Below, one piece after another: positions 39,093-47,116 of a DNA stretch of 64,000 nt. The translations under genes were made by a program, and so were the position numbers. Source of the stretch: Rhizobium sp. GN54. GTDB taxonomy: Bacteria; Pseudomonadota; Alphaproteobacteria; Rhizobiales; Rhizobiaceae. Position 1 is the first letter of the stretch, and the number at the start of each line of letters is the position of its first letter. Below the pieces are notes generated by a model. That model had not been told where the DNA came from, ran no database searches, and was given only the letters and a program-made list of their open reading frames with translations. Location: contig NZ_JAJNCZ010000003.1 in NCBI RefSeq assembly GCF_021026345.1, positions 310,001-374,000 of the forward strand, given 5' to 3'.

Positions 39093-39545
39093 ATGACGAG
39101 TAAGATGGTCACAACGACGCTCAGTCCCAAGGATCGCGAACTGCTCGCCATCCTCAGCGAGAACGCCCGGGAACAGACCTCGGCGATCGCCCGCCGCCTT
39201 GGCCTGTCGCGCACGACGGTGCAGGCCAGGATCGAGCGGCTGGAACGCGACGGCGTGATCACCGGCTACGGCGTGCGGGTGTCGGACGAATACGAGGGCG
39301 GCATGGTGAAGGCGCACGTCCTCATCACCATCGCGCCGAAGACGCTTTCGCGCATCACCGGCGAGCTTCACGCGATCGCCGAGGTGCGCGCCCTGCATTC
39401 GGTCTCGGGATCGTTCGACCTGATCGCGATCGTTGCCGCAGCCTCGATCGCCGAACTCGACCACCTGATCGACCGGATCGGGGAAATCGACGGCGTCGAG
39501 CGCACCCTCTCGTCCATCATCCTGTCCACGCGCATCAGCCGTTAG
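39093..39545 (+). CDS. Lrp/AsnC-family regulator
   Basis: A 150-residue Lrp-type protein: helix-turn-helix LLAILSENAREQTSAIARRL / SRTTVQARIERLERDGVI at ~17-55, then the RAM effector domain (VLITIAPKTLSRITGELHAI; SVSGSFDLIAIVAA). Lrp regulators bind amino acids; divergence from the lysine-dehydrogenase-like gene suggests local control by lysine. The 101-base shared promoter contains short stacked palindromes (ATGCAT 39071, ATCGAT 39078, GATATC 39081). ATG 39093 is used here; ATG 39105 is possible. Confidence 0.87.
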   Translation: MTSKMVTTTLSPKDRELLAILSENAREQTSAIARRLGLSRTTVQARIERLERDGVITGYGVRVSDEYEGGMVKAHVLITIAPKTLSRITGELHAIAEVRALHSVSGSFDLIAIVAAASIAELDHLIDRIGEIDGVERTLSSIILSTRISR

Positions 39546-39576
39546 CCGGGATCGGGAGAAGACGGCGCAACCGGCG

Positions 39577-40830
39577 CTACGCCAGGAACCGGTCCGCACG
39601 GTAAGGGGCGAGGTCGACGATCGTCTTCTCGCCGAGCATGCTTTCCGCCAAGGCCCGCCCCGTCACCGGCCCGAGCGTCATGCCGTGGTGGGCATGACCG
39701 AAGGCGAACCACAGTCCGGCATGGCGCGGCGCCTTGCCGATGACCGGCATCATGTCCGGCGTGCAGGGTCGCGCCCCCATCCACGGCTCCTCGTCGCGCC
39801 GCTCGGCGAGGGGAAAGAACTCGCGTGCCACCCGCTCCGCCCGGCGAAGCTGCACCGGCGTCTTGCGCGCGTCGCGCTTGGCGAATTCCGCACCCGTCGT
39901 CAGGCGGATGCCGCGGTTCATCGGCGCCAGAAAGTAGCCGCGTTCGGCGTCGAGCACCCAGTTGTTGAGCCGCGCGCCCTCTGCCGCGCCATAGTGCATG
40001 TGGTAGCCGCGCTTGACCGCGAGCGGAAAGTGATAGCCGAACTTGCGCGTCACCGTATCCGCCCAGGGCCCGAGCGCGACGACGACGTCTGTCGCCGCCA
40101 GCGACCCCTCTGGCGTCGCAATCCGCCAGCCCTCGCCTTCCAGCACGTGCTCGATCGTCGCCGCGTCGCCGGCCATCAGCGTCCCGCCCAGCGACTGGAA
40201 ATACTGCACATAGGCCTTCAGCAGCCCGCCGGGATCGAGGATCGACCAGGGATCGGTCCAGCGCAGGCCGCCCGTCAGCTCGGCGCGGATATGCGGCTCC
40301 AGCCGCTTCATCTCTTCGGTGGTGAACTTCTGGTGGTTGACGCCGAACTTCGCCGAAAGCTGCTCGGCCTCCGCATAGGCCGCGTCCCGGGCCTTCTCCG
40401 TGCGGAACACCTTCATCCAGCCGTCCTTGCGGATCAGCGCCTCCGCGCCCGAGGCCTTGATCAGGTCGGCGTGCTCGGTGACCGAGTTCTCGATCAGGGG
40501 CGCATAGAGATGGGCGATGCGCTGGTGCTGCGTGAACCCCGAATGCCACCAGTAGCGCAGAAGGAACGGAACCAGCCCCGGAAGCGCCGACAGGTGGTAG
40601 TGCGCATCGATCGTGTTGTTCAGCGCATAGCGGAACAGCGCCCCGAAATCGTGCGGGAAGCCGTAGGGAAAGACGCCTTCGCGCTGGATCAGCCCGGCAT
40701 TGCCGTAGGACGTTTCCTCGGCCGGCCCGCGGCGGTCGACAAGAACGACCGACTTTCCCCGCCGCGCCAGATGGATCGCCGTCGAGATGCCGACGACGCC
40801 CGCGCCCAGAACGATGACATCCGTTTTCAT
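39577..40830 (-). CDS. D-amino-acid dehydrogenase-like flavoprotein (DadA type)
   Basis: A 417-residue FAD enzyme of the DAO superfamily: VIVLGAGVVGISTAIHLARRG at ~5-25, SYGNAGLIQREGVFPYGFPHD, and the C-terminal MPVIGKAPRHAGLWFAFGHAHHGMTLGPVTG segment typical of DadA-like dehydrogenases. It oxidises a D-amino or imino acid and passes electrons to the membrane chain. Next to lysine genes it could act on D-lysine, but the substrate cannot be read from sequence; hydroxyproline-type enzymes look similar. It is convergent with the Lrp gene (31 bases between stops). Confidence 0.82.
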   Translation of the reverse strand: MKTDVIVLGAGVVGISTAIHLARRGKSVVLVDRRGPAEETSYGNAGLIQREGVFPYGFPHDFGALFRYALNNTIDAHYHLSALPGLVPFLLRYWWHSGFTQHQRIAHLYAPLIENSVTEHADLIKASGAEALIRKDGWMKVFRTEKARDAAYAEAEQLSAKFGVNHQKFTTEEMKRLEPHIRAELTGGLRWTDPWSILDPGGLLKAYVQYFQSLGGTLMAGDAATIEHVLEGEGWRIATPEGSLAATDVVVALGPWADTVTRKFGYHFPLAVKRGYHMHYGAAEGARLNNWVLDAERGYFLAPMNRGIRLTTGAEFAKRDARKTPVQLRRAERVAREFFPLAERRDEEPWMGARPCTPDMMPVIGKAPRHAGLWFAFGHAHHGMTLGPVTGRALAESMLGEKTIVDLAPYRADRFLA

Positions 40831-40912
40831 GGAAAAGGCCCCGAATTCACGATTGCATTGCCGCGATCAATGCATGCCGTGCGCCCCGAGGCAAGGCGCA
40901 GCCTTCGCATCG

Positions 40913-41680
40913 TCAGACGGACGTGCTCATGCCGCCGTCGACATAGAGCGTGTGGCCGTTGACGAAGGAGGAGGCGTCGCTGGCGAGGAAGACGGCGGCC
41001 CCGACGAGTTCGCCGACCTCGCCCCAGCGGCCGGCCGGCGTTCGCTTTTCCAGCCAGGCGGTGAAGTCCGGGTCCTCCACCAGTGCCTTGTTCAGCGGCG
41101 TCTTGAAATAGCCGGGCGCGATCGCGTTGATCTGCAGCCCGTATTTCGCCCAGTCGGCGCTCATGCCGCGCGTGAGGTTGCGGACCGCTCCCTTCGTCGC
41201 CGTGTAGGGCGCGATCCCGGTGCGGGCGAGCTCGCTCTGCACCGAGGCGATGTTGATGATCTTGCCGCGCCCGCGCGCGATCATCGGACGGGCGACGGCG
41301 CGGGAGACATGGAAGACGCTGGAAACGTTGGTCCTCAGGAGTTCGTCCCACTTTTCGGCCGGAAAATCCTCGAGCGGCGCGCGGAACTGCATGCCGGCAT
41401 TGTTGACCAGGATGTCGATCGGCCCCGTTTCCGCCTCGATGACGGCGACCATCTGTGCGGCGGCGGCACCGTCGGTGACGTCGAAGGGAGCGGCCTGGGC
41501 GCCGTAGCCCTTGTCGCGCAGCACCCGCACGGCACCTGCGAGCTTCTCCGCCGAGCGGCCGTTGACGAGCACGCTCGCGCCATGGGCTGCAAGGCCCTCG
41601 GCGATCGCAAAGCCGATGCCCTGCCCCGAGCCCGTCACCAGCGCCCGCCGACCCGAAAGATCAAACAATGGAAATGCCAT
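40913..41680 (-). CDS. short-chain dehydrogenase (gluconate 5-dehydrogenase-like)
   Basis: A 255-residue classical SDR: FDLSGRRALVTGSGQGIGFA at ~6-25 (cofactor glycine motif TGSGQGIG), NNAG, catalytic Ser in INIASVQSE and Tyr-Lys in YTATKGAV. The N-terminal LF-DLSGR and VNGRSAEKL segments resemble gluconate 5-dehydrogenase/IdnO proteins. It ends in the usual YVDGGMSTSV. ATG 41680 has GGGAGGA upstream. It follows the GntR gene by 43 bases on the same strand. The true sugar acid substrate is unknown. Confidence 0.82.
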   Translation of the reverse strand: MAFPLFDLSGRRALVTGSGQGIGFAIAEGLAAHGASVLVNGRSAEKLAGAVRVLRDKGYGAQAAPFDVTDGAAAAQMVAVIEAETGPIDILVNNAGMQFRAPLEDFPAEKWDELLRTNVSSVFHVSRAVARPMIARGRGKIINIASVQSELARTGIAPYTATKGAVRNLTRGMSADWAKYGLQINAIAPGYFKTPLNKALVEDPDFTAWLEKRTPAGRWGEVGELVGAAVFLASDASSFVNGHTLYVDGGMSTSV

Positions 41681-41723
41681 GCCGTTCAGTCCTCCCGATG
41701 CGTTCCGGCCGATCCCGTCGGCC

Positions 41724-42419
41724 CTACTGTCCGGCCAGCCGGAGCAGGTTTTCGATCGCCGCTCGCTCGAAGCCGCCGATCCCTTCACAAATGTCGGCAT
41801 TGATCGCCGACGCCACCGCCTCCTCGTCGCGCTTGCGGAGTGCTGCGATGGCCTCCTGGTGCCGGTCGACGAAATAGAGCTGCGCCACATGCGCCATGGC
41901 GATGCCGAGGAAAGGGCCGAGCTGCAGCCACACGCTTTCCACCATCGGCATGACGATCTGGTCGGGATTGGCGGTGTAGAGCGTGCGGTGGAATTCCTGG
42001 TTCAAAAGCAGCGCGGTCGCGTTGTCGTTCTGTGCGATCGCCTCGTCCTGCGCCTTGTCGATCGCCACCAGCCGGTCGATCTGCTTCTCGGTGATGTGCC
42101 CGACGGCTCGGCGCGCGGCATGCTGCTCCAGCGTGGCGCGGAGCGCGATCAATTCGCCGAACCGCTCGGCGGTCATCCTCGGCACCATGATGCGCCGGTT
42201 GTCCAGCACCTTCAGCGCGCCCTCGGAAGAGAGCCGGCGCAGCGCCTCGCGCACCGGCGTCGGGCTGCTCTCCATCGCCTCGGCGATACCGCGGATGGTC
42301 AGCGACTCCCCGGGGCGGATGGAGCCCACCATGATCGCCTGCCGCAGCCGGCGGTGCGCGTATTCGTGGGTCGTCATGCCTTCGGGCCGGTCGAGCGGCT
42401 CCAGTTTCAAAACTGCCAA
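41724..42419 (-). CDS. GntR-family (FadR/FCD) regulator
   Basis: A 231-residue protein with an N-terminal winged helix (HEYAHRRLRQAIMVGSIRPGE; GIAEAMESSPTPVREALRRL at ~46-65) and a helical FCD effector domain (RATLEQHAARRAVGH; LNQEFHRTLY; VDRHQEAIAALRKRDEEA with metal-binding histidines). The start is TTG 42419 behind an AGGAGGGG ribosome site. It diverges from puuA-puuB; the palindromes in the 165-base gap are its likely binding sites. Confidence 0.86.
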   Translation of the reverse strand: MAVLKLEPLDRPEGMTTHEYAHRRLRQAIMVGSIRPGESLTIRGIAEAMESSPTPVREALRRLSSEGALKVLDNRRIMVPRMTAERFGELIALRATLEQHAARRAVGHITEKQIDRLVAIDKAQDEAIAQNDNATALLLNQEFHRTLYTANPDQIVMPMVESVWLQLGPFLGIAMAHVAQLYFVDRHQEAIAALRKRDEEAVASAINADICEGIGGFERAAIENLLRLAGQ

Positions 42420-42526
42420 AGTCCCCTCCTGGCCGGCCAGGACACGCCCGGTGCCGATTCGAGTCCCCGCTCCGTTCCGCTCTTACCAGCTTGACCGGAA
42501 ACAAGAAAGTGTGCATATTTTCAAAA

Positions 42527-42556
42527 TGTGATCACAAAAATCAATATGTGATATTG
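42527..42556. promoter_or_regulatory. paired palindromes in the puuA promoter (likely GntR operator)
   Basis: TGTGATCACA (42527-42536, perfect) and CAATAT-GTG-ATATTG (42542-42556, six-base arms) both contain a TGTGAT element. They lie 29-58 bases upstream of the puuA ATG in an A/T-rich patch and between divergent gntR and puuA. Confidence 0.6.
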
Positions 42557-42584
42557 TAAAAAGACAGAAGAATGCGAGGGGTTC

Positions 42585-43934
42585 ATGTCTGATTTCGAGT
42601 CGCAGGACTGGCTTGCGAACGCCGATTCCGTCGAGAGCATCCAGGCCGTCGTCTGCGATCTGAACGGCATCCTTCGTGGCAAGCGCGTGCCGATCGGGCA
42701 GGCCAAGAAGGTGCTCGAGGGCGGCATCCGCATGCCGCTGTCCATCGTCGGCGTCGACGTCTGGGGCGAGGACATCGTCGGCTCGTCGCAGGTCTTCGCC
42801 AGCGGCGACATGGACGGCATCTGCAGCCCGACCGGGCGCGGCGCCCTGCCGGTCAACTGGACACTCAAACCCAGCGCAGTCGTGCCGCTGTGGCTGTTCA
42901 AGGAGACGGGCGAGCCCTTCCTGGCCGATCCGCGCCAGGCGCTCGCCCACATCGTCCGCCAGTACCACGAGCTCGGGCTCAGGCCGGTCGTCGCCTCCGA
43001 GATGGAATTCTACCTGATCGATTCCGAGCCGGACCACGCCGAGCCGCCGATCTCGCCCTATACCGGCAAGCGGCTCGATTCCGACGCGATCCTGTCGATC
43101 GACGAACTCGACGACTTCGGCCAGTTCTTCTCCGACGTCTATGCCGAGTGCGAGCGCCAGAACGTGCCGGCGGATTCGGCCGTCGCCGAAAACGGCATCG
43201 GCCAGTTCGAGATCAACCTGATGCACACCGACGATCCGCTCAAGGCGGCCGACGACGCGCTGTTCTTCAAGCGCATCATCAAGGGCGTGGCGCGCAAGCA
43301 CGGCTTTGCCGCCACCTTCATGGCCAAGCCCTATGGCCTGCGCTCCGGCAGCGGCATGCACGTCCATTTCAGCCTGGTCGACGAGGACGGCCGCAACGTC
43401 TTCGACGACGGCACCGAACTCGGCTCCGACATCATGCGCCATGCGGTCGCCGGGCTCACCCGCGGCATGGCCGAGACGACGCTGCTCTTCGCCCCCCACT
43501 ACAACTCCTACCGCCGCCTGCGGCCGGACACGCACGCCCCCACCTCGATCACCTGGGGCTACGAGAACCGCACGGCAGCCATCCGCATTCCCGGCGGCAA
43601 CACCGCCGCGCGCCGCATCGAGCATCGCGTCGCCGGCGCCGACGCCAACCCCTACCTCGTCATGGCGGGCATCCTGGGTGCGGCGCTGACCGGCATCCGC
43701 AACAAGTGGGATCCGCCGGCGCCCGTCACCGGCCGCGCCTACCAGGCCAAGGCCACGCGCATCCCCAGCGAATGGGGCTCGGCGGTGACCGCCTTCGAGA
43801 ACGGCCCGATCGTCTCTGAAATCTTCGATCCCGATTTCCGCTCCATGCTGATCGCCTGCAAGCGGCAGGAGATCGCCGGCTTCGCCGAACAGGTGACCGA
43901 CTTCGAATTCAGCGCCTATCTGGAAATCGTCTGA
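42585..43934 (+). CDS. puuA: gamma-glutamylputrescine synthetase-like glutamine synthetase homologue
   Basis: A 449-residue glutamine-synthetase-fold ligase. Motifs: VVCDLNGILRGKRVP (~22-36), metal/ATP region ASEMEFYLID, GIGQFEINLMHTDDPLKAAD, SGSGMHVHFSLVDEDG, and NRTAAIRIPGG. The absence of the true GlnA adenylylation-loop pattern and its fusion by a TGATG overlap to a PuuB-like oxidase point to PuuA, which joins glutamate to putrescine (or a related amine) to start its degradation. The ATG at 42585 has GCGAGGGG upstream. The exact amine is inferred. Confidence 0.85.
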   Translation: MSDFESQDWLANADSVESIQAVVCDLNGILRGKRVPIGQAKKVLEGGIRMPLSIVGVDVWGEDIVGSSQVFASGDMDGICSPTGRGALPVNWTLKPSAVVPLWLFKETGEPFLADPRQALAHIVRQYHELGLRPVVASEMEFYLIDSEPDHAEPPISPYTGKRLDSDAILSIDELDDFGQFFSDVYAECERQNVPADSAVAENGIGQFEINLMHTDDPLKAADDALFFKRIIKGVARKHGFAATFMAKPYGLRSGSGMHVHFSLVDEDGRNVFDDGTELGSDIMRHAVAGLTRGMAETTLLFAPHYNSYRRLRPDTHAPTSITWGYENRTAAIRIPGGNTAARRIEHRVAGADANPYLVMAGILGAALTGIRNKWDPPAPVTGRAYQAKATRIPSEWGSAVTAFENGPIVSEIFDPDFRSMLIACKRQEIAGFAEQVTDFEFSAYLEIV

Positions 43935-45256
43935 TGCTCGACACTGTCTCCAAGTCCGCACGATCCTACGCCGGCGACGGCAGCTATCCCGGCAGCTACT
44001 ATGCCGCCTCCCGCAACATCATCCGCACGCCGAAGGTGCTCGAGGGCGATGTGGAGGCGGACGTCGCCGTGCTCGGCGCCGGCTATTCCGGCCTGTCGAC
44101 GGCCATCCACCTCGCCGAGAAGGGCTACAAGGTCGTCGTCGTCGAGGGGGCCGGGGTCGGCTGGGGGGCTTCCGGGCGCAACGGCGGCCAGGTCGTCAAC
44201 GGCCTGAACGCCAGCCTCGACACGATCCGGCGCCGCTACGGCGAGGAAGCCGGCGCCTTCGTCGGCTCGCTCGTGCAGGAGGGCGGCCGCATCATCCGCC
44301 GCATCGTCAGCCAGTACGGTATCGAATGCGACCTGAAGGACGGCAATATCTATGCGGCCTATACCAGCGCCCATATGAAGGAACTGGAGCACAAGAAGGC
44401 GCTGTGGCAGCGCTACGGCATGGACGACCACGAGCTTCTCGACCGCCAGGCCATCCGCAAGCTCGTGAACACCGACGCCTATGTCGGCGGCATGCTCGAC
44501 CGCACCGGCGGCCATATGCATCCGCTCAACCTCGTCCTCGGCGAGGCCGCCGCACTGGAGACGCTCGGCGGCACGGTCTACGAACAGTCCCCGGTGACGA
44601 GGGTCGAGCACGAGGCCGAGCGGCCGGTGATCCACACCGCCAAGGGCCGGGTGACGGCGAATGTCGCCGTCCTCTGCGGCAACGCCTATCTCGGCAATGT
44701 GGTGCCGAAGCTCGTCTCCCGCGTCATGCCGGTCTCCACCCAGATGATCGCCACCGAGCCCCTCGGGGCCGAGCGCGCCGACGCGCTGATCCCGAGCGAC
44801 ATGTGCGTCGAGGACGTGCGCTACATTCTCGACTATTTCCGCCTGTCGGCGGACAAGCGCATGATCTTCGGCGGCGGCACCGTCTATGGCGGCATCGACC
44901 CGGCCGACGTCCGCGCCAAGCTGAAGCCCAATCTGGAAAAGGTGTTCCCGTCGCTGAAGGGTGTTGCGATCGACTATGCCTGGAGCGGCAACTTCGCGCT
45001 GTCCTTCTCGCGTGTGCCGCAGATGGGCAAGATCGGCAAGGATACCTATTTCGCCCACGGCTACAGCGGCCACGGCGTCACCGGATCACACCTCTTCGGC
45101 AAGATCCTGAGCGAGGCGATCCACGGCGATGTCAGCCGATACAGCCAGTTCGAGAGGCTGCCCTGGATCCCCTTCCCCGGCGGCCGCACCTTCCGCGCCC
45201 AGTACTCGACCATCGGCTCCTGGTGGTACCAGTTCAAGGATGCCTTCGGCCTCTGA
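43934..45256 (+). CDS. puuB: FAD-dependent gamma-glutamylputrescine oxidase-like protein
   Basis: A 440-residue DAO-superfamily flavoprotein: VAVLGAGYSGLSTAIHLAEKG (~44-64), GVGWGASGRNGGQVVNGLNAS (FAD contact), RKLVNTDAYVGGMLD, and a C-terminal YFAHGYSGHGVTGSHLFGKIL. It is typical of PuuB/OrdL, which oxidises gamma-glutamylputrescine to the aldehyde with release of H2O2 and ammonia. Its ATG overlaps the puuA stop (TGATG), giving translational coupling. It is convergent with purU across a strong terminator. Confidence 0.86.
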   Translation: MLDTVSKSARSYAGDGSYPGSYYAASRNIIRTPKVLEGDVEADVAVLGAGYSGLSTAIHLAEKGYKVVVVEGAGVGWGASGRNGGQVVNGLNASLDTIRRRYGEEAGAFVGSLVQEGGRIIRRIVSQYGIECDLKDGNIYAAYTSAHMKELEHKKALWQRYGMDDHELLDRQAIRKLVNTDAYVGGMLDRTGGHMHPLNLVLGEAAALETLGGTVYEQSPVTRVEHEAERPVIHTAKGRVTANVAVLCGNAYLGNVVPKLVSRVMPVSTQMIATEPLGAERADALIPSDMCVEDVRYILDYFRLSADKRMIFGGGTVYGGIDPADVRAKLKPNLEKVFPSLKGVAIDYAWSGNFALSFSRVPQMGKIGKDTYFAHGYSGHGVTGSHLFGKILSEAIHGDVSRYSQFERLPWIPFPGGRTFRAQYSTIGSWWYQFKDAFGL

Positions 45257-45291
45257 GTCCGGAAGCCACGGCGCCCGCGCATCGGGCAAAA

Positions 45292-45328
45292 ACAGAAGGC
45301 CGGCGGAGATCCTCCGCCGGCCTTCTGT
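45292..45328. terminator. bidirectional terminator between puuB and purU
   Basis: A perfect 17-bp inverted repeat, ACAGAAGGCCGGCGGAG (45292-45308) / CTCCGCCGGCCTTCTGT (45312-45328), with a three-base loop, an A-rich left flank (CAAAA) and a pyrimidine-rich right flank. Confidence 0.85.
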
Positions 45329-45349
45329 CTGTTCCATATCTCGCAGTCC

Positions 45350-46234
45350 TCAGCCCATCCGCTCGGACTTGTAGGAGCCCGGGCTCGCGGGGAAGACGAT
45401 CGTCTTGTTGCCGTTCATGAACGCGCGGTGATGGATATGGGCGTGCACGGCGCGGGCGAGAACCTGGCTCTCCACGTCGCGGCCGATCGAGACGTAGTCG
45501 TCGGCCGACTGCGCATGGGTGATGCGCGCGACGTCCTGCTCGATGATCGGACCCTCGTCGAGATCCTCGGTGACGTAGTGCGCGGTGGCGCCGATCAGCT
45601 TCACGCCGCGCTCGAACGCCTGCTTGTAGGGGTTGGCGCCCTTGAACGACGGCAGGAACGAATGGTGGATGTTGATGATCCGGCCGGACATCTTCTTGCA
45701 GACCGCATCGGAGAGAACCTGCATGTAGCGGGCCAGCACGATCAGGTCGGCATCCGACTGCTCGACGATCTCCATCAGCCGCGCCTCGGCCTGCGGCTTG
45801 TTCTCCTTCGTCACCTTGATGTGGTGGAAGGGGATGTCGTGGTTGACGATGACCTTCTGGTAATCGAAGTGATTGGAGACGACGCCGACGATGTCGATCG
45901 GCAGCGCGCCGATCTTCCAGCGGTAGAGCAGGTCGTTCAGGCAGTGGCCGAAGCGCGAGACCATCAGAAGCACCTTCATCCGCGCTTCGCTGTCGTGCAT
46001 CTGCCATGTCATGCCGAATGTCTTGGCAACCGGCTCGAAGCCCTCCCTGATGTCGGCCTCGGTGGCGCCTTCCTGGCTGATGAAGGTCAGCCGCATGAAG
46101 AACATGTCGGTCTCGAGGTCGTCGAACTGCGACGAATCGACGATGTTGCAACCTTTGTCGGCGAGGTAGCCGGTCACGGCGGCCACGATGCCGCGGGTTG
46201 AGACGCAAGATACGGTCAGTACATAGCTCTTCAT
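45350..46234 (-). CDS. purU: formyltetrahydrofolate deformylase
   Basis: A 294-residue PurU: N-terminal ACT domain (MKSYVLTVSCVSTRGIVAAV; ETDMFFMRLTF) and a C-terminal formyltransferase-like hydrolase with NIHHSFLPSFKGANPY (~226) and TAHYVTEDLDEGPII (~254). It hydrolyses 10-formyl-THF to THF and formate, balancing one-carbon pools; rhizobia use it in serine/glycine and betaine-derived one-carbon metabolism. The start is ATG 46234; a longer frame upstream is not family-like. Confidence 0.95.
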   Translation of the reverse strand: MKSYVLTVSCVSTRGIVAAVTGYLADKGCNIVDSSQFDDLETDMFFMRLTFISQEGATEADIREGFEPVAKTFGMTWQMHDSEARMKVLLMVSRFGHCLNDLLYRWKIGALPIDIVGVVSNHFDYQKVIVNHDIPFHHIKVTKENKPQAEARLMEIVEQSDADLIVLARYMQVLSDAVCKKMSGRIINIHHSFLPSFKGANPYKQAFERGVKLIGATAHYVTEDLDEGPIIEQDVARITHAQSADDYVSIGRDVESQVLARAVHAHIHHRAFMNGNKTIVFPASPGSYKSERMG

Positions 46235-46505
46235 CGGTTCCACTCTCGCTGTCGATACGCTCGCTCCGGCCGGGCCTCCGCCGTTCGGCGGTTGACGATA
46301 TCTCAATCGCCGGCGGATTTGGCAAGGCCCGCATGGGAGCGCAAGCTAAGTCGGCCCGGCGATGCGGGCGCATCGGTTCGCGACATCCAGTGGCAGGAAA
46401 GAGGCAAGGGCTGGCAAGAACGCCCAGCTTCTGCGACAAGTCCGCATGCCGCAGCCTCGCGCACGTCCGGGGACGCAACATTCCGCCCGAGAACGGTCAA
46501 GACCC

Positions 46506-47093
46506 GTGTTCACCCTGCATGCCACCGCCACCTTCGAACAGGACATCAAGAAGAGCCGGTTCCGCGCCGTGGCCGGCCCGATTGCCGGCGAGCAGGCGGC
46601 AAGGGACTTTGCCGCAGCCCATTCCGACCCCGCGGCGAACCACAACTGCTTTGCCTGGCGCATCGGCCAGGTCTATCGCTTCAGCGACGACGGCGAGCCC
46701 TCCGGCACCGGCGGCAAGCCGATCCTCCAGGCGATCGACGGCCAGGCGCTCGACGGCGTCGCCGTGGTGGTGACGCGCTGGTTCGGCGGCATCCTGCTCG
46801 GCAGCGGCGGCCTGGTGCGCGCCTATGGCGGCACCGCGGCGGCATGCCTGCGCACGATGGACAAGATCGAGCTCGTCGTCCGCGTCGAGGCACGCGTCAC
46901 CTGCGTCTTCTCCGATCTCGCGCTCGTCAAGGCCCGCCTCGCCTCCGCACCCGGCGTGCGCATCGACAATGAGAGGTTCATCGATACCGGCGCGGAACTC
47001 GCCGTGGCGCTTCCGGAAAAGTCGGCGGACACGATCACCCGCATGCTGGTCGATATCACGGCCGGCAGGGCGACCGTCGCGTTCGACGCCTGA
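46506..47093 (+). CDS. YigZ/IMPACT-family protein
   Basis: A 195-residue protein of the UPF0029/IMPACT family. The N-terminal domain has KKSRFRAVAGPI, NHNCFAWRIG, FSDDGEPSGTGGKPIL (the family hallmark) and VVVTRWFGGILLGSGGLVRAY; a C-terminal DUF1949-like domain follows (VVRVEARVTCVFSDLALVKA). Eukaryotic relatives modulate translation control; the bacterial role is unsettled. The start is taken as GTG 46506. No clear ribosome site is visible, so the start could shift slightly. Confidence 0.88.
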   Translation: MFTLHATATFEQDIKKSRFRAVAGPIAGEQAARDFAAAHSDPAANHNCFAWRIGQVYRFSDDGEPSGTGGKPILQAIDGQALDGVAVVVTRWFGGILLGSGGLVRAYGGTAAACLRTMDKIELVVRVEARVTCVFSDLALVKARLASAPGVRIDNERFIDTGAELAVALPEKSADTITRMLVDITAGRATVAFDA

Positions 47094-47116
47094 ACCGGCG
47101 GTCGCCTTGCAGAGAT

